From assembly GCA_964447205.1 (NCBI GenBank), contig CAYUSB010000038.1:22492-86491 (forward strand): DNA of 64,000 nt, in the 5' to 3' direction. Position numbers and translations under genes: made by a program. Under the pieces are notes generated by a model, which had not been told where the DNA came from, ran no database searches, and saw nothing but the letters and a program-made list of their open reading frames with translations. The DNA is from JAEUKH01 sp964447205 (GTDB taxonomy: Bacteria; Myxococcota_A; Polyangia; Polyangiales; Ga0077539). Positions 1-8,826 of this stretch are shown here, in pieces (position 1 is the stretch's first letter; each line of letters begins with the position of its first letter).

Positions 1-1158
1 GATAAACTCCTCGCCGCCCCAGCGGGCCACGAGGTCGGGCATGCGCATCGTCCCGCGCACCAGGCGACCGAGCGCGGTGAGCACCAGGTCGCCGGCGGCG
101 TGTCCGCGCCGGTCGTTGATGAGCTTGAAATGGTCGACGTCGAAGAGGAGCAGCTGGAGGGCCTCGTGGTAGCGATGCGCCCGATTGACCTGCACCTCCA
201 TCGAGGCCAGGAACGCGCGGCGGTTCATGAGGCCCGTGAGCGGATCGATCGCCGCGAGGCGCTGCGACTCCTCGACGAGGACGGCCATGCGCACCGGCCC
301 CCCGAGCTCGCGCGCGATGAGCGACACCAGATCGGCCGCGTTGGCCTCGCCGGTGGCGCTGGGGCCGAGCGCGATGCGCGCCACCTCCTCGGCCCCGAAG
401 GGCACCGAGCGCACGACCGGGGCCGGGCCGTCGAGCTCGTCGCGGGCATCCTCGTCCTCGATGCGCACCACGGCCGTGGCCGCGGACAACCCCAGCGCCG
501 CCCGGGCCTCGCGCTCGGCGCAGGCGCCGTGGCTCGGGTGGTGGTGGAGGGCGAAGCGCTCAGGCGCCACAGTGCAGAGGGCGACCCAGCGGTAGCCCAG
601 CACCTGCGTCAGGAATTGCGAGAACAGGTCAAAGAGCCGGTCGAAGGAGCCGCTGCTGGCGAGCGAGCGCACCTCCGCTGCGATGACCGAGTCGAAGAGC
701 GCGGCGTCGAGATGGCGTGCGATGCGGTCGCGGATGTCCACGCTGCCTCCGCTCAGTTGCATGAAGAACCCGTCGTCGACGGGGCGCGCCGCGATGGCCC
801 GCGAGAGCGCGCGTACGAGGTCTCCCATGCGCCCCTTGGCGACGTAGGCCGCGGCGCCCGCGCGCTCGGCCCAGAACCGGCTCCGGGGATCGTCTCGTTC
901 GCCGCGCAGAACGACCGGCACGTCGGCCGTCGCGGCCTCTGCCCCGAGCAGTCGACAGAGCTGCACCCCTGAGATGCTCGGCATCCACAGGTCGGCGATG
1001 AGCAGCGTCGGGGGCGAGGCGAGGGCCATGTCTGCCCCGGCGGCGGCGTCGTTCGTCGACTCGACGTCGTAGCCCTGCGCGCGCAGGCGGCGACTGAGCA
1101 CCTCGCGTGACTCGTCGTCGGGACTGACGAGGATGATCCTGCCGGAGGTGCCGTTCAT
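1..1158 (-). CDS. Receiver-GGDEF response regulator, probable diguanylate cyclase (3' end beyond window)
   Basis: Probable diguanylate cyclase making cyclic di-GMP from GTP in the cytoplasm. Reading from the ATG at 1158, residues 5-120 form a CheY-like receiver with an acidic pocket (SPDDE) and phospho-acceptor Asp56 in IADLWMP. A GAF-like middle section follows, then a GGDEF domain starting at DPLTGLMNRRAF. The last residues in the window are WGGEEFI, so the catalytic loop (GGEEF variant) is present and only the C-terminus is missing. It is the last gene of a minus-strand operon; the CheY-like gene ends 9 nt before its start. This suggests a chemosensory-type phosphorelay feeding cyclic di-GMP synthesis. 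The loop looks active because GGEEF is a functional variant. Family assignment is secure; the input signal is unknown. Confidence 0.93.
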   Translation of the reverse strand, partial: MNGTSGRIILVSPDDESREVLSRRLRAQGYDVESTNDAAAGADMALASPPTLLIADLWMPSISGVQLCRLLGAEAATADVPVVLRGERDDPRSRFWAERAGAAAYVAKGRMGDLVRALSRAIAARPVDDGFFMQLSGGSVDIRDRIARHLDAALFDSVIAAEVRSLASSGSFDRLFDLFSQFLTQVLGYRWVALCTVAPERFALHHHPSHGACAEREARAALGLSAATAVVRIEDEDARDELDGPAPVVRSVPFGAEEVARIALGPSATGEANAADLVSLIARELGGPVRMAVLVEESQRLAAIDPLTGLMNRRAFLASMEVQVNRAHRYHEALQLLLFDVDHFKLINDRRGHAAGDLVLTALGRLVRGTMRMPDLVARWGGEEFI

Positions 1159-1167
1159 GATCCCTCC

Positions 1168-1536
1168 TCAGCCGACCAGCTTGCGGACCGCCGCGAGGAG
1201 GAGGTCGGGCTTGAAGGGCTTGATGATCCAGCCGCTCGCGCCGCCCTGCTTGGCCTCGCGCACCAGCGCGGGCTGCGCCTCGGTGGTGATCATGAGGAAC
1301 TTCATCCCAGGGTTTTGCCCGTCGCCCTTCACGGCCTTGAGCATCTCGAGGCCGTTCATCCCCGGCATGTTCACGTCACACAAGACCATCTTCGCATCGG
1401 GGTGGGCGCCGACCTGATGGACGCCCTCGTGCCCGTCGCCGGCCTCGATGATCTCGTAGCCCGCGCCGCGCAGGGCCTCGATGACCTGCTGTCGCGCAGT
1501 GCTGGAGTCGTCGACGACGATGACCTTGTTACTCAT
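1168..1536 (-). CDS. CheY-like single-domain response regulator
   Basis: Stand-alone receiver domain of 122 aa, the usual length for CheY. It shows the acidic pair Asp9-Asp10, phospho-acceptor Asp54 in LCDVNMPGMNG, a Thr in LMITTEAQ and the conserved Lys in IIKPFKP. It has no output domain, so it should act by binding a partner when phosphorylated. It sits between a CheX-like phosphatase gene (48 nt upstream) and a diguanylate cyclase gene (9 nt downstream), all on the minus strand. By analogy with CheX-CheY pairs, the upstream protein may dephosphorylate this one. No cognate kinase gene is in the window. It could serve motility, gliding or another chemosensory output; the sequence does not decide. 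Confidence 0.93.
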   Translation of the reverse strand: MSNKVIVVDDSSTARQQVIEALRGAGYEIIEAGDGHEGVHQVGAHPDAKMVLCDVNMPGMNGLEMLKAVKGDGQNPGMKFLMITTEAQPALVREAKQGGASGWIIKPFKPDLLLAAVRKLVG

Positions 1537-1583
1537 CTCTACACTTCCTTCACTCTCATAGCAGGGGTCGGTCTTGTTCAGGT

Positions 1584-2129
1584 TCAGAACAACAGCATAT
1601 CGCCTTCGGCGGCGATCTCCGCGTCATCCGCCGCGACATCGGAGAAGTGGACGCCCGCCTCAGCGACGGCCTCGAAGCGCACCTGGACGGCGTTGCCCGC
1701 CACGTGGAAGAGATGGGGGAGGCACTGGGCGTTGCTCATCGAGACACCGAGGCGCAGGTCGAGGCCCGAGAGCGTCGTCGGCGTGCTCAGTTGGATCACC
1801 AGACCCCGTGCGAGGAGCCGGTTCTTGATGCGGCCAAGGAGCTGATTGGCGAGCTCGCCGGACCAGTCACGGAGGGCGGCCTCGGACAGCGCCGCGGGAG
1901 CGGGGCGCGCGGGGTGCGTGTGTGCGAGGGCGGCCATGTCCGCGCTCAAGAGCAACGCCCCCCGCATCTGGAGGCCGCCGAAGCCCATCACGCCGAGTGT
2001 CTGTCGCCGGGGTGACGTGCTCTCATCGACCAGCCCGAGGTGCTCCACCGGCAAACCCAGCGAGAGGAACAGCGCCTCTGTGCACGTCACCACGATATGG
2101 TCAATCTGGCTCCACTCTTCTGCGTTCAT
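1584..2129 (-). CDS. CheX-like chemotaxis phosphatase
   Basis: 181-aa protein resembling the CheC/CheX/FliY phosphatase group. The key segment is near residues 88-105, DWSGELANQLLGRIKNRL, which matches the CheX pattern of an acidic residue and Asn (here E and N) on a helix used to hydrolyse phospho-CheY. An earlier glycine-rich stretch (GVMGFGGLQMRGALLLS) fits the beta-sheet of this fold. It is the first gene of the operon and is followed by CheY-like and diguanylate cyclase genes, a context that supports the phosphatase role. The ATG at 2129 starts MNAEEWSQIDHI and is preceded by a less GC-rich 360-bp region that should hold the operon promoter. Activity has not been shown for this protein; the fold and context are the evidence. 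Confidence 0.8.
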   Translation of the reverse strand: MNAEEWSQIDHIVVTCTEALFLSLGLPVEHLGLVDESTSPRRQTLGVMGFGGLQMRGALLLSADMAALAHTHPARPAPAALSEAALRDWSGELANQLLGRIKNRLLARGLVIQLSTPTTLSGLDLRLGVSMSNAQCLPHLFHVAGNAVQVRFEAVAEAGVHFSDVAADDAEIAAEGDMLLF

Positions 2130-2488
2130 GGGATCCTTCGCGAGCTACACTGGATCTTCGCCGGAACAGTGACCAGAGTACGTTGGAGCGGGCGCAATCT
2201 CTCTGGATGAAACATCGCCCGACAAGATCATTCCCGCATAATGTGCCACTTTGGCGTCATCGGAAGTGTTGGAAGCCAGCCTTGCAGGAAGCCACTGAAC
2301 ATCACAATGCGAATGATAGGGGACTGTGCGGCTCCAGCCAGGATGTTTTCGGCAATACAGCGCGCGCGATGGGCGACGCTCCGATCGGGGAAAGTACTTG
2401 AACGGGTTCGCCGCGTCAAGCAACCCCTCGCCGGGAGCTCCGGGACTGCCACCGCGTGGACGAGTATGCCACGATGACGCAGCGACCC
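2130..2488. other. Intergenic region, relatively AT-rich, likely promoter region of the cheX-like operon
   Basis: About 360 bp with no convincing gene. Composition is clearly lower in GC than the flanking genes, especially 2200-2400. Since the operon to its left reads leftwards and the gene to its right also reads leftwards, the region should carry the promoter of the former and the end of the latter. I found no clear terminator hairpin and no well-spaced sigma-54 element. Confidence 0.5.
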
Positions 2489-2755
2489 TCAGGGCGGGTT
2501 GAGCAGCTGGCGCAGGACCCGCAACACGACCAGGAGCACCAACGCGCCCACGAAGGCCACGAAGATCACGCCCGGCAGTCCCGAGAACGGCGACGTGAGG
2601 TGAAAGTGCCGGAAGAGGAGGCTCCCCACGAAGGCCCCCACCACCCCGATGACGATCTCGCCGATGACCCCGAACCCACCCCCGACCAGGGCCGAGGCCA
2701 GCCATCCCGCGATCAGGCCTACGACGGCCCACAACAGTACGGTCTCCAGGGTCAT
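2489..2755 (-). CDS. GlsB/YeaQ/YmgE-family small membrane protein
   Basis: 88-aa, almost wholly hydrophobic protein of the transglycosylase-associated (GlsB/YeaQ/YmgE) family, close to the usual family length. Three transmembrane segments are visible: residues 5-22, 28-48 and about 60-82. The glycine-rich motif GGGFGVIGEIVIGVVGAFVG in the middle is the family hallmark. Members lie in the inner membrane and are often stress-induced; their biochemical role is unclear. It stands alone on the minus strand between the chemosensory operon and the divergent vgrG gene. The ATG at 2755 gives MTLETVLLWAVVGL, a typical start for the family. Confidence 0.88.
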   Translation of the reverse strand: MTLETVLLWAVVGLIAGWLASALVGGGFGVIGEIVIGVVGAFVGSLLFRHFHLTSPFSGLPGVIFVAFVGALVLLVVLRVLRQLLNPP

Positions 2756-2926
2756 GATGGTGCAGAGGCTCCTTCGGCAGCCTTCCCAACGTCAGGCGGC
2801 CCCTCGCCGCGCGCAAGGGCCCGTCGGGGCGCACGGCGTCGGGCGGGTCCGTGGCACGCGTAGCCCCGCACGAAGGTGCACTTATCCTCTTGAATCGTGG
2901 CCGCTTCGTGTAGAGTGCGGCCCTCT

Positions 2927-5900
2927 ATGGATACCCTGACCTTCGCCACCACCGTGGTCTCGGGCAGTTGGCCCATTGTCTCGATGACCGGCGAAGAGGG
3001 GATCAACGATCTCTTTGACTTTCGCGTCACGGCTCTCGTTCCAGAGCCGCAGGGCGGTGCGGCCGGGGTCGAGCGGGCGGTCCTCGGGGCCCGGGTCGGG
3101 CTCAACCTGGGCATCGGACCCGAGCAGGTGCTTCGTTCGGGGGTGGTGACCGAGGCCCGGGTGTCGGACACGGTCAACACCGGGGCGGGGGTGATGCTCC
3201 ATCTGTCCGTGCGGGTGGCCCCGACGGCGTGGCTGCTCACCCAACGCCGCAAGAGCCGGATCTTCCAGAAGGTGTACCTCTGGGAGATCGTCAGCCAGGT
3301 CCTCTCCGAGGCCGGGGTGCGGCACCGCTGGAACCTCAGCAACAAGTACCCCCGCCGGATCTACTGCACCCAGTACGACGAGACCGACTGGGCGTTTGTC
3401 ACACGCCTCCTGGCCGAGGAGGGGGTGCTGTTCTTCTTCGAGCACCAGGAGGCCTTCAACCCGAGCGCCCCGGTCCCGGGCGACGACCCGTCCGATCCGC
3501 GGGCCACCACGGCGGGGGCCTTCTCCGCGGTGGGCACCGTCGCCAACAAGATCGGGGAGGCCGCGGGCATCGGGGCCCTGGCGTTTGCAGGCAGCGCCGC
3601 GAAGATCGTAGGCGACCTGATCGCCGAGCCCGACGGCGACGAAGAAGCCCCCATGGCGAAGGCGGGCGGCACGGGCGCATCCGGCCCTGGAGGCACCGGG
3701 GACGTGATGGTCTTCGTCGACCAGGCCCAGCAGTACGGGCAGAGCCTCGACGAGGCCGATCCGCACCGGAGCCCGCTGACCTTGTGGCTCCGGGACGAGG
3801 CCGATCTGGCGCCTTCTGACAGCAACGCCGTGATGAGTTTTGCGCCCGGGGCCGCGGTGCGCCCCGAGACCGTCGAGAGCCGCGACTACGACTTCCGTCG
3901 GCCCCTGGTGCTGCTCCGGGTGACGCGCAACGAGCAGGAGGAGGGGGTTCGCGTCGACGGGGCCTCGCGCCCGCTGGAGGTGTACGAGCACCACGGCGAG
4001 TACGAGACGCCGGACGTCAACGCCGAGAACGCCCGCAACAACCTCGAGCAGCTCCGCGCCCGGGCCACCACCTTTCGCGCCGAAGGGGCCTCCCCGCGTC
4101 TCATGCCGGGGCATCGGTTTGCCCTGCGCAACGGCTCCGATCGTACGATCGCCGAGGGGACGTACGTGCCCGTGCGGGTGGTGCATCAAGCGAGCAACCT
4201 CACGGTGCTCGGCCCCGCAGCGATCGACCCCCACGAGGGGCTCGTGCGGGCCGTGGCCCTCGCGATCCACCAGGCCTCTCGGGGGCTCCCCGACCGTCTG
4301 CACGACGAGGGGTGGACCGATGTCGAGCTCCGCGAGCTCATCCGTCGGGTGATGAGCCAGTATCGCCCCGAGCAGCCCCTGCCCTACCGCTGCGTGGTGG
4401 AGTGCGTGCACCACGACGTCCCGGCCCGTCCGCCGCGCCCTGCCCGGGCCCCGCGGCACGTGGTGGAGTCGGCGACGGTGGTGGGCCCCCGGGGCGAGGA
4501 GATCTACACCGATCGGTTTGGCCGGGTGAAGGTCCAGTTTCATTGGGACCGGGAGAACCAATGGGACGCCAACAGCTCGTGTTGGGTGCGGGTGGCCCAG
4601 CCCTGGGCGGGGGCGGGGTTCGGGTTTCAGTTTGTGCCCCGGGTCGGGATGGAGGTCCTGGTCTCGTTTCTGCGGGGCGACCCCGACCGTCCAGTGATCG
4701 TGGGCACCCTGTACAACGGCACCCACGAGACCCCCGAGCCCCTGCCCCAGCGCAAGACCCGCAGCGCGATCCGCACCCAGAGCTCGCCCGGGGGAGGCGG
4801 GTTCAACGAGCTGTCCTTCGAGGACGAGGCGGGCCTCGAGCGGGTGCTCCTGCGGTCCGAGAAGGACCTCGAGATCATCGTCAACGACCACCACGGGCGC
4901 TCCGTCCGCGGGGGCGAGACCGTCACCGTGGGCGGGGCCCAGCGGGTGGTGGTGGGCGGCGATCAACGTACGGGGGTCGGCGACGACCACGCCACCCGGG
5001 TCGGCGGCAATCAGACCGCGAGCGTGCGCGGCAGCCGGGCCGACCACGTCCTGCACGATGTCGACGTGACCGTCGACGGAGGCACCATCTCGCGCGTGGG
5101 GGCCTCGTCGACGACGGCCGTCCGGGGCGACGTGGCCCTCGGGGTCCAGGGGTCGCGGGTGACGATGGTCAAAGGCGACGATCATACCCACGTGGGGGCC
5201 CACGACAACGACCCGCGGCTGAAGTTTACCCGGGTGGTGGGCGAGTCGCTCACCGTGGCCCGCACCGTGCGCCTCGTGGCCGAACCCGCCCCCGCGGGGC
5301 AGACCCGGACCATCTCGCTCGAGTGCGGTCGGAGCAGCATCGTGCTCACCGACGAGGCCATCGAGCTGCGCGGGCCCAAGGTGGTCGTCCGGGGCACCGA
5401 GCAGGTGATCGCCCACGGGGCCGAGGCCCATCTCACCCTCGAAGACACGCACCTGACGGGCAAGGCCCGGCACGTCACCCTCGACACCCAACGCGGCGCG
5501 AGCCTCGTGCTCGAGGACGCCAAGGCCTCCCTGTTCGGCAGGAGGATCCGGCTGGAGCCCGACGCCACCGAGGGGGCCCGCGAGCACGGGTCGGACACGC
5601 CCCCGAACCCCAACGTCACCCTGCTGTTTACCCACGGGTTTCTGCCCGGAGAGGTCATCGTCCAGCCCGCCCCCCGGGCCGACGGGACCCCCACCCCGAT
5701 CGAAGACACCGACGAGCCCCAGACCGTACGTCGAGCGCCGACCGCCATCGCCGACGTGCCCGTCAAGGTCGTGGGCAAGGTGATCTGCACCGAGACAAAG
5801 ACCAGCGCGGCGGGGCAGCTCCGGGTGTACGTGCCCGAAGGGGTCAAGACCTTTACGGTGCAGCTCTTCGTGCGCGACAAATTTGAGAAGCTGTACGGCC

Positions 5901-6148
5901 CCGAAGACGACCCCCTCACCTTCCTCGTCAAGATGGAAGACGCCGTGCCGTCGCCGATGGGCCTCGCCGGGATGCGCTACCGCCTGCGCAACCTGGGCTA
6001 CGAGCCCGGCCCCGCCCTCGGCAGCACCGCCCTCGACCCGGCCACCGAAGAGGCCATCGCGGCCTTTCAACGCGATCGGGGGGTGGCCCCCACGGGCACC
6101 TTCGACGTCATGACCGGACAAGACCTTCGTAACATCATGGGTCAGTAG
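2927..6148 (+). CDS. vgrG: Type VI secretion spike protein VgrG with C-terminal peptidoglycan-binding domain
   Basis: VgrG forms the trimeric spike on the Hcp tube and carries effectors. Residues 1-440 are the gp27-like hub, with the family block YPRRIYCTQYDETDWAFV. An Ala/Gly-rich insertion of about 80 residues interrupts it after residue 180. The gp5-like OB fold follows (DRFGRVKVQFHWDRE, VPRVGMEVLVSFLRGDPDRP). Next come needle-like VGG/VRG repeats around residues 660-740 and further beta-rich sequence. An Ig/transthyretin-like segment and a PG_binding_1 domain (final 65 residues; RYRLRNLGYEPG, AFQRDRGVAPTGTFD) complete the 1073 aa. The ATG at 2927 is chosen over an in-frame GTG ten codons earlier because family members start at this point. 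Lipase, candidate immunity and PAAR-like genes follow. No T6SS sheath or baseplate genes are nearby, so this is an orphan vgrG module. Confidence 0.96.
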   Translation: MDTLTFATTVVSGSWPIVSMTGEEGINDLFDFRVTALVPEPQGGAAGVERAVLGARVGLNLGIGPEQVLRSGVVTEARVSDTVNTGAGVMLHLSVRVAPTAWLLTQRRKSRIFQKVYLWEIVSQVLSEAGVRHRWNLSNKYPRRIYCTQYDETDWAFVTRLLAEEGVLFFFEHQEAFNPSAPVPGDDPSDPRATTAGAFSAVGTVANKIGEAAGIGALAFAGSAAKIVGDLIAEPDGDEEAPMAKAGGTGASGPGGTGDVMVFVDQAQQYGQSLDEADPHRSPLTLWLRDEADLAPSDSNAVMSFAPGAAVRPETVESRDYDFRRPLVLLRVTRNEQEEGVRVDGASRPLEVYEHHGEYETPDVNAENARNNLEQLRARATTFRAEGASPRLMPGHRFALRNGSDRTIAEGTYVPVRVVHQASNLTVLGPAAIDPHEGLVRAVALAIHQASRGLPDRLHDEGWTDVELRELIRRVMSQYRPEQPLPYRCVVECVHHDVPARPPRPARAPRHVVESATVVGPRGEEIYTDRFGRVKVQFHWDRENQWDANSSCWVRVAQPWAGAGFGFQFVPRVGMEVLVSFLRGDPDRPVIVGTLYNGTHETPEPLPQRKTRSAIRTQSSPGGGGFNELSFEDEAGLERVLLRSEKDLEIIVNDHHGRSVRGGETVTVGGAQRVVVGGDQRTGVGDDHATRVGGNQTASVRGSRADHVLHDVDVTVDGGTISRVGASSTTAVRGDVALGVQGSRVTMVKGDDHTHVGAHDNDPRLKFTRVVGESLTVARTVRLVAEPAPAGQTRTISLECGRSSIVLTDEAIELRGPKVVVRGTEQVIAHGAEAHLTLEDTHLTGKARHVTLDTQRGASLVLEDAKASLFGRRIRLEPDATEGAREHGSDTPPNPNVTLLFTHGFLPGEVIVQPAPRADGTPTPIEDTDEPQTVRRAPTAIADVPVKVVGKVICTETKTSAAGQLRVYVPEGVKTFTVQLFVRDKFEKLYGPEDDPLTFLVKMEDAVPSPMGLAGMRYRLRNLGYEPGPALGSTALDPATEEAIAAFQRDRGVAPTGTFDVMTGQDLRNIMGQ

Positions 6149-6160
6149 GAGCCTGCCACG

Positions 6161-8062
6161 ATGCCATCCGCACCCCGGGTCATCTATGCGACGCGCGACA
6201 CCGCGGCGCCCGTCAAGGTCCATGTTCGGCCGCAGGAAATACCGATCGTGGTCCTGCCGGGGATCATGGGCAGCCGATTGACCGACCCACGCACCGACGA
6301 GCTCGTCTGGAATCCCCTGGGATCTCCCATCGGGCACAGCCCCGACATTTTTATGGTCGACCCCGACCGGATCACCCAGGTCGCGGCCCCCCTCGTGCCC
6401 GACGAGACCCACCCGTACTCCCTGGCGACCCAACATCGGCACGTCGCCCACATCAAACACTTCTACAACGTCATTCCCGACTACTACGGCGACCTCGCGA
6501 AGCACCTCGCCTCGATGCAGCTGCCCGCCCTGCAAGACCGTCACCTCACGCCCAAGGTGTACTGCTGCGGGTACGACTGGCGACAGGACAACGCCCGCTC
6601 GGCGGCCCGTCTCGCCTCGGTGGTCGACGAGGCCCTGCGCGACACGGGGGCCCGGAAGGTGATCATCGTCGCCCACAGCATGGGCGGCCTGGTGGCCCGG
6701 TACTACGCCCGGGTGCTGGGGGGCGAGGCCAAGATCCATCAGCTGATCCTGCTCGCGTCGCCCAACCTCGGCGTCCCCGCAGCGTACGCCCAACTGCGCC
6801 GCGGACTGTACGGCATCTACCTCAAAGACCTGATTCAGACGGGCGAGAAGAAGGACTGGGACGTCTTCGCCGAAGAGGCGGTCGAGTCGGGCATGCAGGC
6901 CGTATTGGGAGTCAGCAACGTCACCTCCCAGGGGACCAAAGGGATCGTGGGGATCCTGGGCGATCTGCTGATCGCGATGAGCGTGGGCGGCGGGCGTTTT
7001 CTCACCCGAGAGGAGAGTCGGTACCTCGCGCGGCAGATGCCGGCCATCTATCAACTGATGCCGAGCGGGATATTCTGCCACGCGTACCCGCATTGGCTGC
7101 TCTTTGATCCGTCGGCCACGGGGCATCGGCCGACGGGGTTTATGATGCAGCTCCCGACCACCCTCGATCTGGCCTCGGCCCTTCTGGGCCCCTCGGCGGC
7201 GACCCTGACCAGCGGGACCGAGCGGGCCGCGGCGCAGCTCGCCGACGCCCTCGCCAAGGCCACCGAGGCCGGAGAGAGCGCGGAGGTCTCGGGCCGGGCC
7301 CTGCGCAACTCGATGACCGTCGCCGAGTGGGGCACCGCCATCGCAGAACACCTGAACCAGGGAGAGACGGGCGAGGCCGTGGCCCTGGTGATTGAGATGG
7401 TCTCGCACGCCGCGCGGACCTTCGTCGATGGCCGCTCCAATCGTGCACTCTACACCGACATCTATACGGGCCTGCTCGACGTCCCCTCGCTCCGCGCCCT
7501 CACCGCGACCCACCTCGAGCTCGCCCTCGCGTTTGACTCCGCGTTGACGGTGGACGATGCCCCGCGCGAACCCATCTCGTTTTTGACGCCCGTCAAGGCG
7601 CTCGTCGGGATGATCGGCCGGAAGATTGGCGACGCCCTCGCCTCGGAGAAGAAGCGGATCGCCAAGGTCGAGATGCGGAATCTCATTCAAGCCGAGATCG
7701 ACGCGCACCCGCCCAGGATGTACATGCACCCGCGTACGACCAACATCTACGGCAAGGACGTGCCGGGGGATGGGGGGGCCATTCTGATCCCGCGGGAGTT
7801 TGTGTCGCGGGACGACTCCAACCTGGTCAAGGTGGTGTACCTTCCCCGGCCGATTCCCCTGGGGTTGCCGCACTGCCTCGGCGACGGGACCGTGCCCGAA
7901 ACGAGCGGGAACCCGCCCAACAGGCTGCTCTCCAACCCCTTTGTGGGCACCCCGGTGGGGCTCTCGCACAAGGGGCACAATGTGGTTCCGGTCGACCCCC
8001 TCACCTTCGCCGCCATCGACCAGGCCATCTCCGAACAGATCGAACACTTCCCCAAAGGGTAG
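6161..8062 (+). CDS. LCAT/alpha-beta hydrolase lipase, candidate T6SS lipase effector
   Basis: 633-aa alpha/beta hydrolase of the lecithin:cholesterol acyltransferase-like group. The start shows the group's oxyanion region, IVVLPGIMGSRLTDP. The nucleophile elbow is AHSMGG with Ser173, and the acid/His end is seen in LGDGTVPETSGN and in SHKGHNVVPVDP near residue 606. It probably hydrolyses phospholipid acyl chains. It lies 12 nt after vgrG and 2 nt before a gene of the type expected for immunity, the classical order for a T6SS phospholipase (Tle) effector. There is no signal peptide, which fits delivery through the spike. A long helical, Ala/Glu-rich middle (about residues 330-480) may be a lid or docking region. 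Catalytic family is firm; antibacterial effector function is inferred from context. Confidence 0.88.
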   Translation: MPSAPRVIYATRDTAAPVKVHVRPQEIPIVVLPGIMGSRLTDPRTDELVWNPLGSPIGHSPDIFMVDPDRITQVAAPLVPDETHPYSLATQHRHVAHIKHFYNVIPDYYGDLAKHLASMQLPALQDRHLTPKVYCCGYDWRQDNARSAARLASVVDEALRDTGARKVIIVAHSMGGLVARYYARVLGGEAKIHQLILLASPNLGVPAAYAQLRRGLYGIYLKDLIQTGEKKDWDVFAEEAVESGMQAVLGVSNVTSQGTKGIVGILGDLLIAMSVGGGRFLTREESRYLARQMPAIYQLMPSGIFCHAYPHWLLFDPSATGHRPTGFMMQLPTTLDLASALLGPSAATLTSGTERAAAQLADALAKATEAGESAEVSGRALRNSMTVAEWGTAIAEHLNQGETGEAVALVIEMVSHAARTFVDGRSNRALYTDIYTGLLDVPSLRALTATHLELALAFDSALTVDDAPREPISFLTPVKALVGMIGRKIGDALASEKKRIAKVEMRNLIQAEIDAHPPRMYMHPRTTNIYGKDVPGDGGAILIPREFVSRDDSNLVKVVYLPRPIPLGLPHCLGDGTVPETSGNPPNRLLSNPFVGTPVGLSHKGHNVVPVDPLTFAAIDQAISEQIEHFPKG

Positions 8063-8064
8063 CC

Positions 8065-8787
8065 GTGAGCCGACGACCGTACCGAATTCAACTGTACTGG
8101 CAGGGGCGCTCCACCCCGCGCCCGAGACTCGCCGAAGAACTCTGGCAGTGTGTCGGCTCCCTGCCCTGGGCCTCCCCCCGTCTGGCCAGGCTTCAACCCT
8201 ACTCCCAAGAGGGCGAGCTGCTCCCGCCCATCACCAGCGCCGCCCACGCCGAGTCGCTCCTGGCCCATTGGACCGTACGATGGCGGACCGGCGCGGTCGA
8301 ACGCACCGCGTACAAAGCTCCCTTCGTGCTCGACTCGCTCGACGACTCTAAATTTCGTTTCGAGCTCACAACCGGGATCGAGCCCCTTGGCTTCGACGGC
8401 GTCTGGGTGCCCAATCGTTTGGAGGTGCTGGTCGACCCCGAGGCCCCCGATGGCCTGGCGAGCCGCGATGTGCTCCTGGCCATCCTGCACGTGGGGGCCC
8501 GGGTGTTTGACCCCGACTGGGGGTTTGCGGCCCTCGATGGCGAGCCGGTGCCGCCGACGCCGTTGTTCTCGTCGGGCGACCCGATGGCCGCGTGGATGAC
8601 CTACCTGTCCAAGCGGTTCCCGTTGGCCGACCTGGCCGTGGCCGAGCCCTCGGCGGTCTACTCCGTGGGCGAGCTCGGGTACCTCGTCATCGCCTACCCC
8701 GAGCCTCCCCGGCCCGGTTCGGCCCGGCAGGGGGCCGCCCTCGAGGCCGTCACCGCGGCCTTTCGAGCCGCCCAGATCGTGCGCTAA
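8065..8787 (+). CDS. Candidate cognate immunity protein of the lipase effector
   Basis: 240-aa soluble alpha/beta protein starting at GTG 8065, two nt after the lipase stop, so the two are translationally linked. It is rich in Trp, Phe and Tyr with a mixed pattern typical of immunity proteins. It shows weak resemblance to the Imm52-type group (tryptophans in YWQGR and LWQC, and a DPDWGFAALDG segment in the middle), but I cannot confirm that family by eye. No signal peptide or lipobox is visible. This is worth noting because immunity proteins against periplasm-acting phospholipases are usually exported, so the target may be cytoplasmic or the protein may have another role such as effector adaptor. 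Function is inferred from position. Confidence 0.6.
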   Translation: MSRRPYRIQLYWQGRSTPRPRLAEELWQCVGSLPWASPRLARLQPYSQEGELLPPITSAAHAESLLAHWTVRWRTGAVERTAYKAPFVLDSLDDSKFRFELTTGIEPLGFDGVWVPNRLEVLVDPEAPDGLASRDVLLAILHVGARVFDPDWGFAALDGEPVPPTPLFSSGDPMAAWMTYLSKRFPLADLAVAEPSAVYSVGELGYLVIAYPEPPRPGSARQGAALEAVTAAFRAAQIVR

Positions 8788-8826
8788 ATTCGACGCCCCC
8801 GCGGCCCCTGCGTTACCCGTAGGCCC

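Noticed and set aside
2236..2248. TGGCAC...GC on the minus strand, like a sigma-54 promoter for the cheX-like operon
   Set aside because: Only 8 nt lie between GG and GC, where 10 are required, and it is over 100 nt upstream of the start.
2882..8047. A 5.1-kb open frame on the minus strand opposite vgrG and the lipase gene
   Set aside because: It is antisense to two well-defined proteins. Strong GC bias at third codon positions removes stop codons from the antisense frame; its translation is low-complexity (Gly/His/Arg/Val) with no domain.
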